A stretch of DNA of 64,000 nucleotides from Phenylobacterium sp. (GTDB taxonomy: Bacteria > Pseudomonadota > Alphaproteobacteria > Caulobacterales > Caulobacteraceae): contig NZ_PNLB01000001.1 of the NCBI RefSeq assembly GCF_013822795.1, forward strand, positions 248,001 through 312,000. Direction: 5' to 3'. The position numbers and the translations under genes are program-made. How positions within the stretch are numbered: position 1 is the stretch's first letter; each line of letters starts with the position of its first letter. Under the pieces are notes generated by a model that worked only from the letters and a program-made list of their open reading frames with translations, was not told the origin of the DNA and made no database searches. This document shows, piece by piece, positions 49,751-57,450 of this stretch.

Positions 49751-50898
49751 TGACGCGTGGAGTTCCCCTGCGGCTGGCTATGGTCGGCGGCGGACCCGGC
49801 TCGTTCATCGGGCCGGTGCATCGGATGGCGGCCGAGTTGGACGGCGCCATCGAGCTGGTCGCGGGCGCGTTCAGCCGCGATCAGCAGAAGAACGCCCAGG
49901 CCGCTCAGGCCTGGGGCGTGGCGGGCGACCGGGCCTATGGCGACTATCGCCAGATGCTGGCGGCCGAGGCCGCGCGCGCCGACGGCGCGCAGCTGGTCGC
50001 GGTGGTGACGCCGAACCACCTGCACTTCGAGGTCGCGGCCGCGGCGCTGCAGGCCGGCATGCACGTGATCAGCGACAAGCCGGCGACCCTGAACCTGGCC
50101 CAGGCGCAGGACCTGGCCGGCGTGGTCGCGGGGGCGGGCAAGCTCTATGGCCTGACCTTCGTCTACACCGGCTATCCGATGGTCCGCGAGGCGCGTGAGA
50201 TCATCGCCCGCGGCGACCTGGGCGCGGTGCGCAAGGTCATCGTCGAATACTCGCAGGGCTGGCTGTCGCGGCCGATCGAGCGTGACGGCGACAAGCAGGC
50301 AGGCTGGCGGGCCGATCCGGCCCAGGCAGGGATCGGCGGGGCGATCGGCGACATCGGCGTGCACGCCTTCAATCTGGCCGAGTTCGTGAGCGGCGTGCGG
50401 GTCGAGCGGCTGTGCGCCGACTTGGCCGCCGTAGTGCCGGGCCGGACGCTGGACGACGACTGCAACGTGCTGCTGCGCTTTGGCGGCGGCGCGCGCGGCG
50501 TGCTGATCGCCTCGCAGATCTCGGCCGGGGCTCGCAACGGCCTGACCATCAAGGTCTATGGCGAGAAGGGCGGCCTGACCTGGTCGCACGAGCGCCATAC
50601 CGAGCTCACCGTCGACTGGCTGGACGGGCCGACCCAGATCCTGCACGCGGCCTCGGGCTATCTGAGCCCGGTCGCGCAGGCCGGGTCGCGCATTCCGACC
50701 GGACATCCCGAAGGCTTCATCGAGGCCTTCGCCAACATCTACCGAGACTTCGCCGAGGCGGCGGCCGCGGGCCGAGCCGATGCGGGCCTGGTGCCCGACA
50801 TCGCCGAGGGCGTGCGCAGCATGGCCTTCGTCGAACGCGCGGTGAGCGCCAGCGCCGCGGGCGAGGGCTGGGTCGCGCTGTCAGGAGACGCCGCATGA
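49750..50898 (+). CDS. Gfo/Idh/MocA-family NAD(P)-dependent oxidoreductase
   Basis: 382-residue cytoplasmic dehydrogenase; the ATG at 49750 shares its first base with the preceding TGA. The N-terminal Rossmann region is LRLAMVGGGPGSFIGPVHRM (a long glycine loop), with TPNHLHFEVAAAAL and the conserved [ED]KP triad as SDKPATLN near residue 115. The C-terminal alpha/beta domain has GGAIGDIGVHAFNLAEFVSG, including the His of the catalytic dyad. In this neighbourhood the most likely role is oxidation or reduction of a sugar at C3, completing the cytosolic side of 3-keto-sugar metabolism. Coupled by ATGA to the next gene. Confidence 0.92.
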   Translation: MTRGVPLRLAMVGGGPGSFIGPVHRMAAELDGAIELVAGAFSRDQQKNAQAAQAWGVAGDRAYGDYRQMLAAEAARADGAQLVAVVTPNHLHFEVAAAALQAGMHVISDKPATLNLAQAQDLAGVVAGAGKLYGLTFVYTGYPMVREAREIIARGDLGAVRKVIVEYSQGWLSRPIERDGDKQAGWRADPAQAGIGGAIGDIGVHAFNLAEFVSGVRVERLCADLAAVVPGRTLDDDCNVLLRFGGGARGVLIASQISAGARNGLTIKVYGEKGGLTWSHERHTELTVDWLDGPTQILHAASGYLSPVAQAGSRIPTGHPEGFIEAFANIYRDFAEAAAAGRADAGLVPDIAEGVRSMAFVERAVSASAAGEGWVALSGDAA

Positions 50899-51950
50899 AG
50901 ACGCTCAAAGGCCCCGGGATCTTCCTGGCCCAGTTCATCGGCGCCGAGCCGCCGTTCGACAAACTGGAGACGATGGCAAAGTGGGTCGCCTCGATGGGCT
51001 ATGTCGGCGTGCAGATGCCGACCGGCGGGGCGGACTCGTTCTTCGACCTGGCGCGGGCCGCCGAGAGCCAGACCTATTGCGACGAGGTCGCCGGGGTGCT
51101 GGCCGAGCACGGCCTGGTGATCACCGAGCTGTCGACCCACCTGCAGGGGCAGCTGGTCGCGGTGCATCCGGCCTATGACGAGCTGTTCGACGGCTTTGCG
51201 CCGCCGGAGCTGCGCGGCAAGCCGGCCGAGCGCCAGGCTTGGGCGGTCGAGCAGGTGAAGGCCGGCGCGATCGCCAGCCGCCGGCTGGGGCTGAAGGCGC
51301 ATGCGACGTTCTCCGGCGCGCTGGCCTGGCCGTACTTCTATCCGTGGCCGCAGCGGCCGGCGGGCCTGGTGGAGGAAGCCTTCGCCGAGCTGGGCCGGCG
51401 CTGGCGGCCGATCCTCGACGCCTACGAGGAGCAGGGCGTCGACGTCTGCTACGAGATCCATCCGGGCGAGGACCTGCACGACGGGGCCACCTTCGAGCGG
51501 TTCCTGGACGAGGTCGGCGGCCACAAGCGGGCCAATATCCTCTACGACCCGAGCCACCTGATCCTGCAGCAGCTGGATTATCTGGGCTATATCGACCGCT
51601 ATCATGAGCGCATCCGCGCCTTCCACGTGAAGGACGCCGAGTTCCGGCCGGACGCGCGATCGGGCGTCTATGGCGGCTATCAGGGCTGGGTCGAGCGGCC
51701 GGGCCGGTTCCGCTCGCTGGGCGACGGCCAGGTCGACTTCAAGGCGATCTTCTCGAAGATGGCGCAGTATGACTACGACGGCTGGGCGGTGCTGGAGTGG
51801 GAGTGCGCGCTGAAGCATCCCGAGGACGGCGCGCGTGAAGGCGCCCAGTTCATCCGCGACCACATCATCCGCGTCACCGAGCACGCCTTCGACGACTTCG
51901 TCGGCAGCGCGCCGGACGCCGGCCGCAACCGGCGGCTGCTCGGCCTGTAA
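50895..51950 (+). CDS. Cytoplasmic xylose-isomerase-like TIM-barrel sugar isomerase/epimerase
   Basis: 351-residue TIM-barrel enzyme without signal peptide. ATG 50895 overlaps the Gfo/Idh stop. Motifs with metal ligands: GYVGVQMPTGGADSFFDLAR, VCYEIHPGEDLHDGATFERF, ANILYDPSHLILQQLDYLGY, RIRAFHVKDAEFRPDARSGV and YDGWAVLEWECALKHPEDGA. The C-terminal extension (EHAFDDFVGSAPDAGRNRRL) is common to this subfamily, which is repeatedly found beside Gfo/Idh dehydrogenases. A C2/C3 keto-aldo isomerase or 3-keto-glycoside-processing enzyme is the best guess. Seventeen bases separate it from the cytochrome gene. Confidence 0.9.
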   Translation: MKTLKGPGIFLAQFIGAEPPFDKLETMAKWVASMGYVGVQMPTGGADSFFDLARAAESQTYCDEVAGVLAEHGLVITELSTHLQGQLVAVHPAYDELFDGFAPPELRGKPAERQAWAVEQVKAGAIASRRLGLKAHATFSGALAWPYFYPWPQRPAGLVEEAFAELGRRWRPILDAYEEQGVDVCYEIHPGEDLHDGATFERFLDEVGGHKRANILYDPSHLILQQLDYLGYIDRYHERIRAFHVKDAEFRPDARSGVYGGYQGWVERPGRFRSLGDGQVDFKAIFSKMAQYDYDGWAVLEWECALKHPEDGAREGAQFIRDHIIRVTEHAFDDFVGSAPDAGRNRRLLGL

Positions 51951-51967
51951 GCCTGGAGTAACTCAGT

Positions 51968-52324
51968 ATGAAGTTCGCGATCATCCTGGCCGCGAGCCTG
52001 GCGGCGGCCGGCTCGGCGTCGGCCGCGCCCTCGGGCGAGGCGGTGTTCAAGCAGCGCTGCGCGGTCTGCCACTCGATCGCGCCGGCCCCGGGCAAGATGG
52101 GGCCGCCGCTGGCGGGCGTCGCCGGACGTAAGGCCGGGACGCTGCCGGGCTATGCCTACAGCAGCGCGATGAAGGGCTCCAAGCTGACCTGGGACGCCGC
52201 CACCCTCGACACCTATCTGAAGGCGCCGGGCAAGAGCGTGCCGGGCACCAAGATGCTGGTCGGCGCGCCTGACGCCGAGCAGCGCGCGGCCCTGGTCCAG
52301 TACCTGGGGACGCTGAAGAACTAG
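51968..52324 (+). CDS. Periplasmic c-type cytochrome (class I)
   Basis: 118-residue soluble cytochrome c. Signal peptide MKFAIILAASLAAAGSASAA. Heme is bound covalently at Cys31 and Cys34 with axial His35 (CAVCH) and Met96 (VPGTKMLVG). Other class I features: GPPLAGVAGRKAGTLPGYAY and WDAATLDTYL. Short length and fold match the cytochrome c partners of periplasmic sugar dehydrogenases. As the last gene of the transporter operon and near the GMC dehydrogenase, it is the likely electron acceptor of that enzyme (inference). Confidence 0.94.
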   Translation: MKFAIILAASLAAAGSASAAPSGEAVFKQRCAVCHSIAPAPGKMGPPLAGVAGRKAGTLPGYAYSSAMKGSKLTWDAATLDTYLKAPGKSVPGTKMLVGAPDAEQRAALVQYLGTLKN

Positions 52325-52360
52325 ACGGCGAGGCCTCGTGGCTGGACCGCCCCCGGATCC

Positions 52361-52465
52361 GCTCATCCCGGCGAAAGCCGGGACCCAAGCTGAATCGCAG
52401 ATAGACCGGCGGTGCTCGACCATGGACCAAGCCCCGCTTGGGTCCCGGCTTTCGCCGGGACGAGC
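52361..52465. repeat. Long inverted repeat (REP-like hairpin)
   Basis: Arms 52361-52390 and 52436-52465 are reverse complements at 29 of 30 positions, separated by 45 bases. The arm core is CCGGCGAAAGCCGGGACCCAAG. Its position between the convergent cytochrome and DUF1080 genes suits a bidirectional terminator; the core is of the kind found in many intergenic copies in Caulobacterales. Confidence 0.85.
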
Positions 52466-52476
52466 GGTGGTTGAGG

Positions 52477-53274
52477 TCACCGCAGCTCCTGCACCTCGAT
52501 GTCCTTGAACTCGATCGGGTGGCCTTCGCTCTGCAGGGCGATGTAGCCCTCGGTCGTGGTGTGGGTCTCGAAGTAGGGCTTGGCGACGGCGGCGAAGTTG
52601 TCGGTCGGGTCGAGGGCGACGTCGGCGTAGCGGTGGACGACCTGGCCGTTGATCTTCTGGGTCACCTGGCCGCTGGGCAGGACTTCCAACTCCAGGCTGG
52701 TCCAGGTTCCGTTGGCGATGGTGGGGGCGGTCGTCGAGGGGATGCAGTGCTCCTTGGCCTTCACCCCGCCGAAGGTGATGCTCGTCCCCGGCGTGCAGAC
52801 TGCGCCGGTGGGGCGGGGGGCCTCGCCGTCGCGGCCGAGGATCTGGAACTCGACCGACATCGGGAACGACTGGCCCAGGCTCATGCTCTGCGGGCTTTGG
52901 CTGTCGAACATCAGCCCGCTGTTGCTGCGCGCCCAGGCCGGGGTGTCGGGCAGGGCCGGATCGAGCACGCGGTAGTTCAGCCGCAGGCGATAGGCCTTGA
53001 ACGGGGTCTTGTAGAATAGGTGGCCGAACTTGCCGCCGAACTTGCCGTCGTAGCCGGCGTAGGAGACGGCGATCGCGCCGTCGCGAACCACGAAGGTGTC
53101 GGCGTAGTTTTCGCCCGCCGGGAAGCCGGCGATCTTGGGCGTCCAGCCGTCGAGCGTGCGGCCATCGAAGATCGGACGCCACTTGCCGGCCTCGGCGTGG
53201 GCGGGGGCGGCGAGCAGCGCGAAAACGGCCAGCGTCGCGAGCGCGGCGGCCGGGCGGCATGAGGGCGTGGGGAT
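52477..53274 (-). CDS. DUF1080 (3-keto-disaccharide hydrolase domain) secreted protein, apparent ATC start
   Basis: About 265 residues. The natural N-terminus appears to be residue one at 53274, where the codon is ATC: a perfect GGAGGAG ribosome site lies six bases before it and the following residues (PTPSCRPAAALATLAVFALL, cut near AHA-EA) form a good signal peptide. The only in-frame ATG (53343) has no ribosome site and lies in the operator-like site. The mature protein is a DUF1080 domain: WRPIFDGRTLDGWTPKIAGF, YRLRLNYRVLDP, SNSGLMFDSQSPQSM, MSVEFQILGRDGEAPR, GTWTSLELEVLPSGQVTQKI and the ending IEFKDIEVQEL. It should cleave 3-keto-glycosides in the periplasm. Divergent from the GMC dehydrogenase. 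Confidence 0.88.
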   Translation of the reverse strand: MPTPSCRPAAALATLAVFALLAAPAHAEAGKWRPIFDGRTLDGWTPKIAGFPAGENYADTFVVRDGAIAVSYAGYDGKFGGKFGHLFYKTPFKAYRLRLNYRVLDPALPDTPAWARSNSGLMFDSQSPQSMSLGQSFPMSVEFQILGRDGEAPRPTGAVCTPGTSITFGGVKAKEHCIPSTTAPTIANGTWTSLELEVLPSGQVTQKINGQVVHRYADVALDPTDNFAAVAKPYFETHTTTEGYIALQSEGHPIEFKDIEVQELR

Positions 53275-53333
53275 GTCAGTCTCCTCCCGGAAGGTGTGGA
53301 CGCGCGTTTCGGCGTTCCCTTGTCTGCTTGCAA

Positions 53334-53347
53334 TGTAACCCATTTCA
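53334..53347. promoter_or_regulatory. LacI-family operator-like site, DUF1080/GMC intergenic region
   Basis: TGTAACCCATTTCA matches nine of ten fixed positions of TGNAANCGNTTNCA, the second central base being C instead of G. It overlaps TTTCATGAAA (53343-53352), a perfect ten-base palindrome. It lies in the shared region between the DUF1080 gene (minus) and the GMC gene (plus). Confidence 0.5.
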
Positions 53348-53459
53348 TGAAACCTGGGAGCCGCAAAGCGCAGGTCGGCGCAGATGCGGATTCGCGTCCG
53401 CAGCCGACCCGCGACAGAACCAGGCGGATCGCGCCGCCGAACCGAGACCGGGGGAAATG

Positions 53460-55190
53460 ATGGCCAATCTGAACGGCCGTTCGCGCCAGGAAAACACCTA
53501 TGACGCCATCGTCGTCGGCAGCGGCATCAGCGGCGGCTGGGCCGCCAAGGAACTGACGCAGAAGGGTCTGAAGACCCTGGTGCTGGAGCGCGGGCCGATG
53601 GTCCGTCACCTGGAAGACTATCCGACGGCGATGACCGATCCGTGGGACACCAAGTACCCGCAGGGCAAGCTGCCGGCCGCCGAGCTGAAGGCGCAATATC
53701 CGGTGCAGTCGCGCACCGGCTACACGGTCACGGAATACACCAAGCACTTCTTCGTCCGGGACGACGAGAACCCGTACACCGAGGAAGAGCGGTTCGACTG
53801 GATCCGCAGCTATCAGGTGGGCGGGCGCTCGCTGACCTGGGGCCGCCAGAGCTATCGCCACAGCCCGATGGACTTCGAGGCCAACGCCCGCGAGGGGATC
53901 GCGATCGACTGGCCGATCCGCTACGCGGACCTCGCGCCGTGGTACGACTATGTGGAGCGCTTCATCGGCGTCTCCGGCCAGAACGAAGGGCTGGCGCATC
54001 TGCCGGACGGCCAGTTCCAGCCGCCGATGGAGATGAACTGCGTCGAGAAGGCCTTCAAGTCGCGGGTCGAGGGCCGGTTCGGCGAGCGCCGGATCACGAT
54101 GGGCCGCGCCGCGCACCTGACCGAGCCGACCGAGGAGCAGCTGAGCCTGGGCCGCAGCAAGTGCCAGCACCGCAACATGTGCATGCGCGGCTGCCCGTTC
54201 GGCGGCTACTTCAGCTCCAACTCGGCGACGCTGGTGGCGGCCGAGCGGACCGGCAACCTGAACCTGCGGCCGAACTCGATCGTCACCTCGCTGATCTATG
54301 ACGCCAAGGCCGGCAAGGCGAGCGGCGTGCGGATCCTCGATTCCGAGACGATGAAGGAAGAGGAATACTACGCCGAGGTGATCTTCCTCTGCGCCTCGGC
54401 CCTCAACTCGACCTGGATTCTGATGAACTCGACCAGCTCGCGGTTCGAGAACGGCTTCGGCAACGGCAGCGACCAACTGGGCCGCAACGTGATGGACCAT
54501 CACTTCCGCGTCGGGGCCAAGGCGGACGTCACCGAGTTCGCCGATAAGTACTATTCCGGCCGCCGGCCGAACGGCATCTACATCCCGCGCTTCCGTAACC
54601 TGGGCGACGCGGCGACCAAGAAGGACTTCCTGCGCGGCTACGGCTACCAGGGCGGGGCCTCGCGTCCGGGCTGGGACCGCGACCTGGCGGGAGAGGGCTT
54701 CGGCGCCGATCGCAAGGCGGCGATGAGCCAGCCTGGCCCGTGGACGATGTCGCTGGGCGCGTTCGGCGAGATCCTGCCCTACGAAGACAACCGCGTGACC
54801 CTGAACCACGCGGCCAAGGACAAGTTCGGCCTGCCGACCCTGTCGGCCAAGGTGACGATCCGCGAGAACGAAAAGGCCATGCGCAAGGACATGCAGGCGG
54901 CCGCGGTGGAGATGCTGGAAGCCGCGGGGTTCAAGAACGTGCAGGCCGCCGACCTTGGCTATGCGCCGGGCCTGGGCATCCACGAGATGGGCACGGCGCG
55001 GATGGGCCGGGACCCGAAGACCTCGGTGCTGAACGCGCACAACCAAGTGCACGAGTGCACGAACGTCTACGTCACCGACGGCGCGGCCATGACCTCGGCC
55101 TCCTGCGTGAACCCGTCGCTGACCTACATGGCGCTGACCGCCCGGGCCGTCGACCACGCGGTCCAGGCCAAGCGCAAGGGGGACCTGTGA
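53460..55190 (+). CDS. GMC-family FAD dehydrogenase, large subunit (glycoside 3-dehydrogenase-like)
   Basis: 576-residue flavoprotein. ATG 53460 is preferred to 53457 for spacing to GGGGGA. FAD-binding motif YDAIVVGSGISGGWAAKELT at about residues 14-33; SYQVGGRSLTWGRQSYR; a Cys-rich KCQHRNMCMRGCPFGGYF stretch typical of this subgroup; and the C-terminal GMC signature GIHEMGTARMGRD with DGAAMTSASCVNPSLTYMAL. No signal peptide: export is probably by hitch-hiking on the small subunit, which has a Tat signal. With that subunit and a cytochrome c, this matches LacABC-type and glucoside-3-dehydrogenase complexes that oxidise the C3 hydroxyl of sugars in the periplasm. Confidence 0.9.
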   Translation: MANLNGRSRQENTYDAIVVGSGISGGWAAKELTQKGLKTLVLERGPMVRHLEDYPTAMTDPWDTKYPQGKLPAAELKAQYPVQSRTGYTVTEYTKHFFVRDDENPYTEEERFDWIRSYQVGGRSLTWGRQSYRHSPMDFEANAREGIAIDWPIRYADLAPWYDYVERFIGVSGQNEGLAHLPDGQFQPPMEMNCVEKAFKSRVEGRFGERRITMGRAAHLTEPTEEQLSLGRSKCQHRNMCMRGCPFGGYFSSNSATLVAAERTGNLNLRPNSIVTSLIYDAKAGKASGVRILDSETMKEEEYYAEVIFLCASALNSTWILMNSTSSRFENGFGNGSDQLGRNVMDHHFRVGAKADVTEFADKYYSGRRPNGIYIPRFRNLGDAATKKDFLRGYGYQGGASRPGWDRDLAGEGFGADRKAAMSQPGPWTMSLGAFGEILPYEDNRVTLNHAAKDKFGLPTLSAKVTIRENEKAMRKDMQAAAVEMLEAAGFKNVQAADLGYAPGLGIHEMGTARMGRDPKTSVLNAHNQVHECTNVYVTDGAAMTSASCVNPSLTYMALTARAVDHAVQAKRKGDL

Positions 55191-55750
55191 TGCTGAACCG
55201 TCGCGACGCATTCCGGGGCCTGGCCCTGACCATGGGCATGGTGTCGGTCGGTTTCGCCGGTCCGGTCGCCGCCGCCCTGCCGCCGCTCGCCTGGACGCCC
55301 GCCGCGCTCAACGCCGAGCAGGCCCGCGCGCTCGACGCCGCGGCCGAGCTGATCGTGCCGAAGACCGACACCCCTGGCGCCCGCGAGGCCAAGGTCCCGC
55401 AGTTCGTCGACCGGACGATCGCCACCTATCTCGACAAGACGCAGGGCGAGCTGCTGAAGAGCGGCCTGACGCAGATGGACGTCGATGCGCGCGCCGCGCA
55501 CGGCAAGGCGTTCGCCGAGCTGACGAGCGCCCAGCAGACGGCCCTGCTGAGCCGCTACGATCAGGAGGCCGCCGCCGCCCGCAAGGCGTGGAAGCCGCGC
55601 CACTTCTTCTCGCTGCTGAAGGAGTACGTGACGATCGGCTACTTCACCTCCGAGCCCGGCGCGACGCTGGCGCTGCGGTACGAGCCGGTGCCCGGCGAGT
55701 ACCACGGCTGCATCCCGCTGGCCGACGTCGGCAAGGCCTGGGCGCTTTAG
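55190..55750 (+). CDS. Small subunit of GMC dehydrogenase (gluconate 2-dehydrogenase subunit 3 family)
   Basis: 186-residue protein with a Tat signal (MLNRRDAFRGLALTMGMVSV) that starts at the last base of the large-subunit stop. Family features: NAEQARALDAAAELIVPKTDTPGAREAKVP and FVDRTIATYLDKTQ, then FFSLLKEYVTIGYFTSEPGA and the C-terminal YEPVPGEYHGCIP. It assists maturation and export of the flavin subunit and anchors or links it to the cytochrome. Convergent with a DUF3313 gene, sharing four bases (TTAG). Confidence 0.92.
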   Translation: MLNRRDAFRGLALTMGMVSVGFAGPVAAALPPLAWTPAALNAEQARALDAAAELIVPKTDTPGAREAKVPQFVDRTIATYLDKTQGELLKSGLTQMDVDARAAHGKAFAELTSAQQTALLSRYDQEAAAARKAWKPRHFFSLLKEYVTIGYFTSEPGATLALRYEPVPGEYHGCIPLADVGKAWAL

Positions 55751-56448
55751 CGCGGGGCCACCGGATTGTCGGGGATCGGCGACATGGCCTTCAGCTCGGC
55801 CATGGCCTCGATGCTGATCTTCGCCCAGCGCTCGAACAGCATGGTGAAGTCCGAGCGATTGGTGACGCTGTTGCGCATATATGGCCCGGTGTCGCCGGCG
55901 GTCCGGGAGTCGACGGCGCGTCCGAGCAGGGCGCCGGTCTCGGAGTCTCGCACTTCGATCACGACGGTGGCTGAGCCAGCGTCTTCGCTGAAGGTCCGCG
56001 AGCGGCCGGCGGTCGGGCGGTCCGGGGCGGTGACGTAGAGGTTGGCGACGCCGGTGCGTACGCGCAGGACGTCGGGCCCAGGAGCCGTGACCACCTGGTA
56101 TCCGGCCTTGGTGTAAGCTTTCTCGAAGACCTCTTCGAACCCGGTGCGGGCGGAGTCGAGCATCTTCTGGGCGTCTTCCTTGGAGATGCGCTGCGACAGA
56201 TCCATCGTATCGTTGTTGTAGTCGCGCACCCAGTTCTTGCGGAACGCCACCTCGGTCGGATCCATCATCACCTTGGTGTAGGTGCGGAAGTCGGAGCCCG
56301 GCAGGACATAGGCCGCATCGAAGCGTTTGGACTTCACGTTGGTGAGCCCGTCCCAGGTGGCGGGCGGCGAGGCTGCGAGGGCCTGCGGAGCCGCGCTCCC
56401 GAGCAGGCAGATGGCGGCGAGCGCGGTGACGACGACACGGCGGGTCAT
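55747..56448 (-). CDS. DUF3313-family exported protein
   Basis: 233-residue secreted protein with signal peptide MTRRVVVTALAAICLLGSAA (cut near ALA-AS). The mature part matches the DUF3313 pattern: RFDAAYVLPGSDFRTYTKVM, DPTEVAFRKNWVRDYN, and TVVIEVRDSETGALLGRAVD near the C-terminus, which ends with the helix MLFERWAKISIEAMAELKAM. Family members are outer-membrane or periplasmic lipoprotein-like proteins of unknown role. This one has no clear lipobox. Confidence 0.85.
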   Translation of the reverse strand: MTRRVVVTALAAICLLGSAAPQALAASPPATWDGLTNVKSKRFDAAYVLPGSDFRTYTKVMMDPTEVAFRKNWVRDYNNDTMDLSQRISKEDAQKMLDSARTGFEEVFEKAYTKAGYQVVTAPGPDVLRVRTGVANLYVTAPDRPTAGRSRTFSEDAGSATVVIEVRDSETGALLGRAVDSRTAGDTGPYMRNSVTNRSDFTMLFERWAKISIEAMAELKAMSPIPDNPVAPR

Positions 56449-56550
56449 GGTGGGGCTCCCTGACGATTGATCAGCGTGACAATGCGCCCGGCCGCAGGGC
56501 CCTGATATCGGGGGGAACCCGGAGAGCCGGGTCAGGCGCTCTGGCGAGGC

Positions 56551-57414
56551 TCAGCTGACGCGCGGCGCCGGATGGGTGCGCGTGAACCACTGCTTGTAGA
56601 ACACGCCGACGACGAGGCTGACCAGCAGGTAGAGCAACACCGCGGCGGTGACGCGCTTGTCCTCGAAGGCGGTGTTGGCGATCAGCATGGCGATGCCGGG
56701 GTGGCGCACGGAGGCGGCCACGGCGAGGGTCGCCCGGTCGAGGTCGGCCGGGCCGCCCAGCAGGTGCCCGCCGGCCAGGGTGATGACGGTGAGCACGGCC
56801 ATGGCGATCACCGTGCCGTTGCCGATCAGATCCCGGATCGCCGGCCAGACGGACACCAGGATCGGGAGGAAGACGATCACGACCAGCGCCATGCTCAGTC
56901 TGTAGACCCACGTCGCGGCGCGGTAGGCGAAGTCTGGGGCCAGCATGCGGATGATGGCGCCGAGGGCCAGCGGGATCAGCACGCCGGTGAAGACAGTGGA
57001 GGCGATCAGGTGAAACGGCAGCGTCCTGCCGTGGCCGAACAGCTGCGCGGCAAGATCAAAGACCAGTGGCACCGCGATGATGGTCAGCAGCGCCATGGCG
57101 AAATAGATTCCGTAGGCGTATTCTTTGCGCGCGCCGATCCCGAGTTCCTTGCCGGGCACCAGCGGCGGCACCGGCGAGATCGCCATCAGCATGATGCCAG
57201 CCTTGACCACCGGTTCGAGCGGCAGCATCCAGACCAGCGCCGCGGCGGCCAGCGGGGGAATGATCTCCACCGCCAGGATCGCCTTGAACAGCAGACCGGG
57301 CCGCCGCAGCACGTAGACCAGAGCGCCCGAGCCCGAACGCAGGCCGACCGTGAGCACGAGGCCGGCCAAACTTAGGCCGAGCAGAAGCGGCAGGATCTGC
57401 TTGAGAGCTTCCAT
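56551..57414 (-). CDS. Bile acid:sodium symporter (BASS)-like transporter
   Basis: 287-residue inner-membrane protein with about nine to ten membrane segments, such as ILPLLLGLSLAGLVLTVGLR, LFKAILAVEIIPPLAAAALV and VTAAVLLYLLVSLVVGVFYK. The fold has the BASS-like inverted repeat with a mid-protein Asn/Gly-rich turn (IRDLIGNGTVIAM) and a conserved VRHPGIAMLIANTAF region, which is at the substrate crossing helices in this family. Substrate: an organic anion, not determinable here. Starts 36 bases downstream of the DUF4136 stop, possibly one transcript. Confidence 0.85.
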   Translation of the reverse strand: MEALKQILPLLLGLSLAGLVLTVGLRSGSGALVYVLRRPGLLFKAILAVEIIPPLAAAALVWMLPLEPVVKAGIMLMAISPVPPLVPGKELGIGARKEYAYGIYFAMALLTIIAVPLVFDLAAQLFGHGRTLPFHLIASTVFTGVLIPLALGAIIRMLAPDFAYRAATWVYRLSMALVVIVFLPILVSVWPAIRDLIGNGTVIAMAVLTVITLAGGHLLGGPADLDRATLAVAASVRHPGIAMLIANTAFEDKRVTAAVLLYLLVSLVVGVFYKQWFTRTHPAPRVS

Positions 57415-57450
57415 GGTCCGGCCGCCTCCGCGGTTCGATGATGATGGGCC

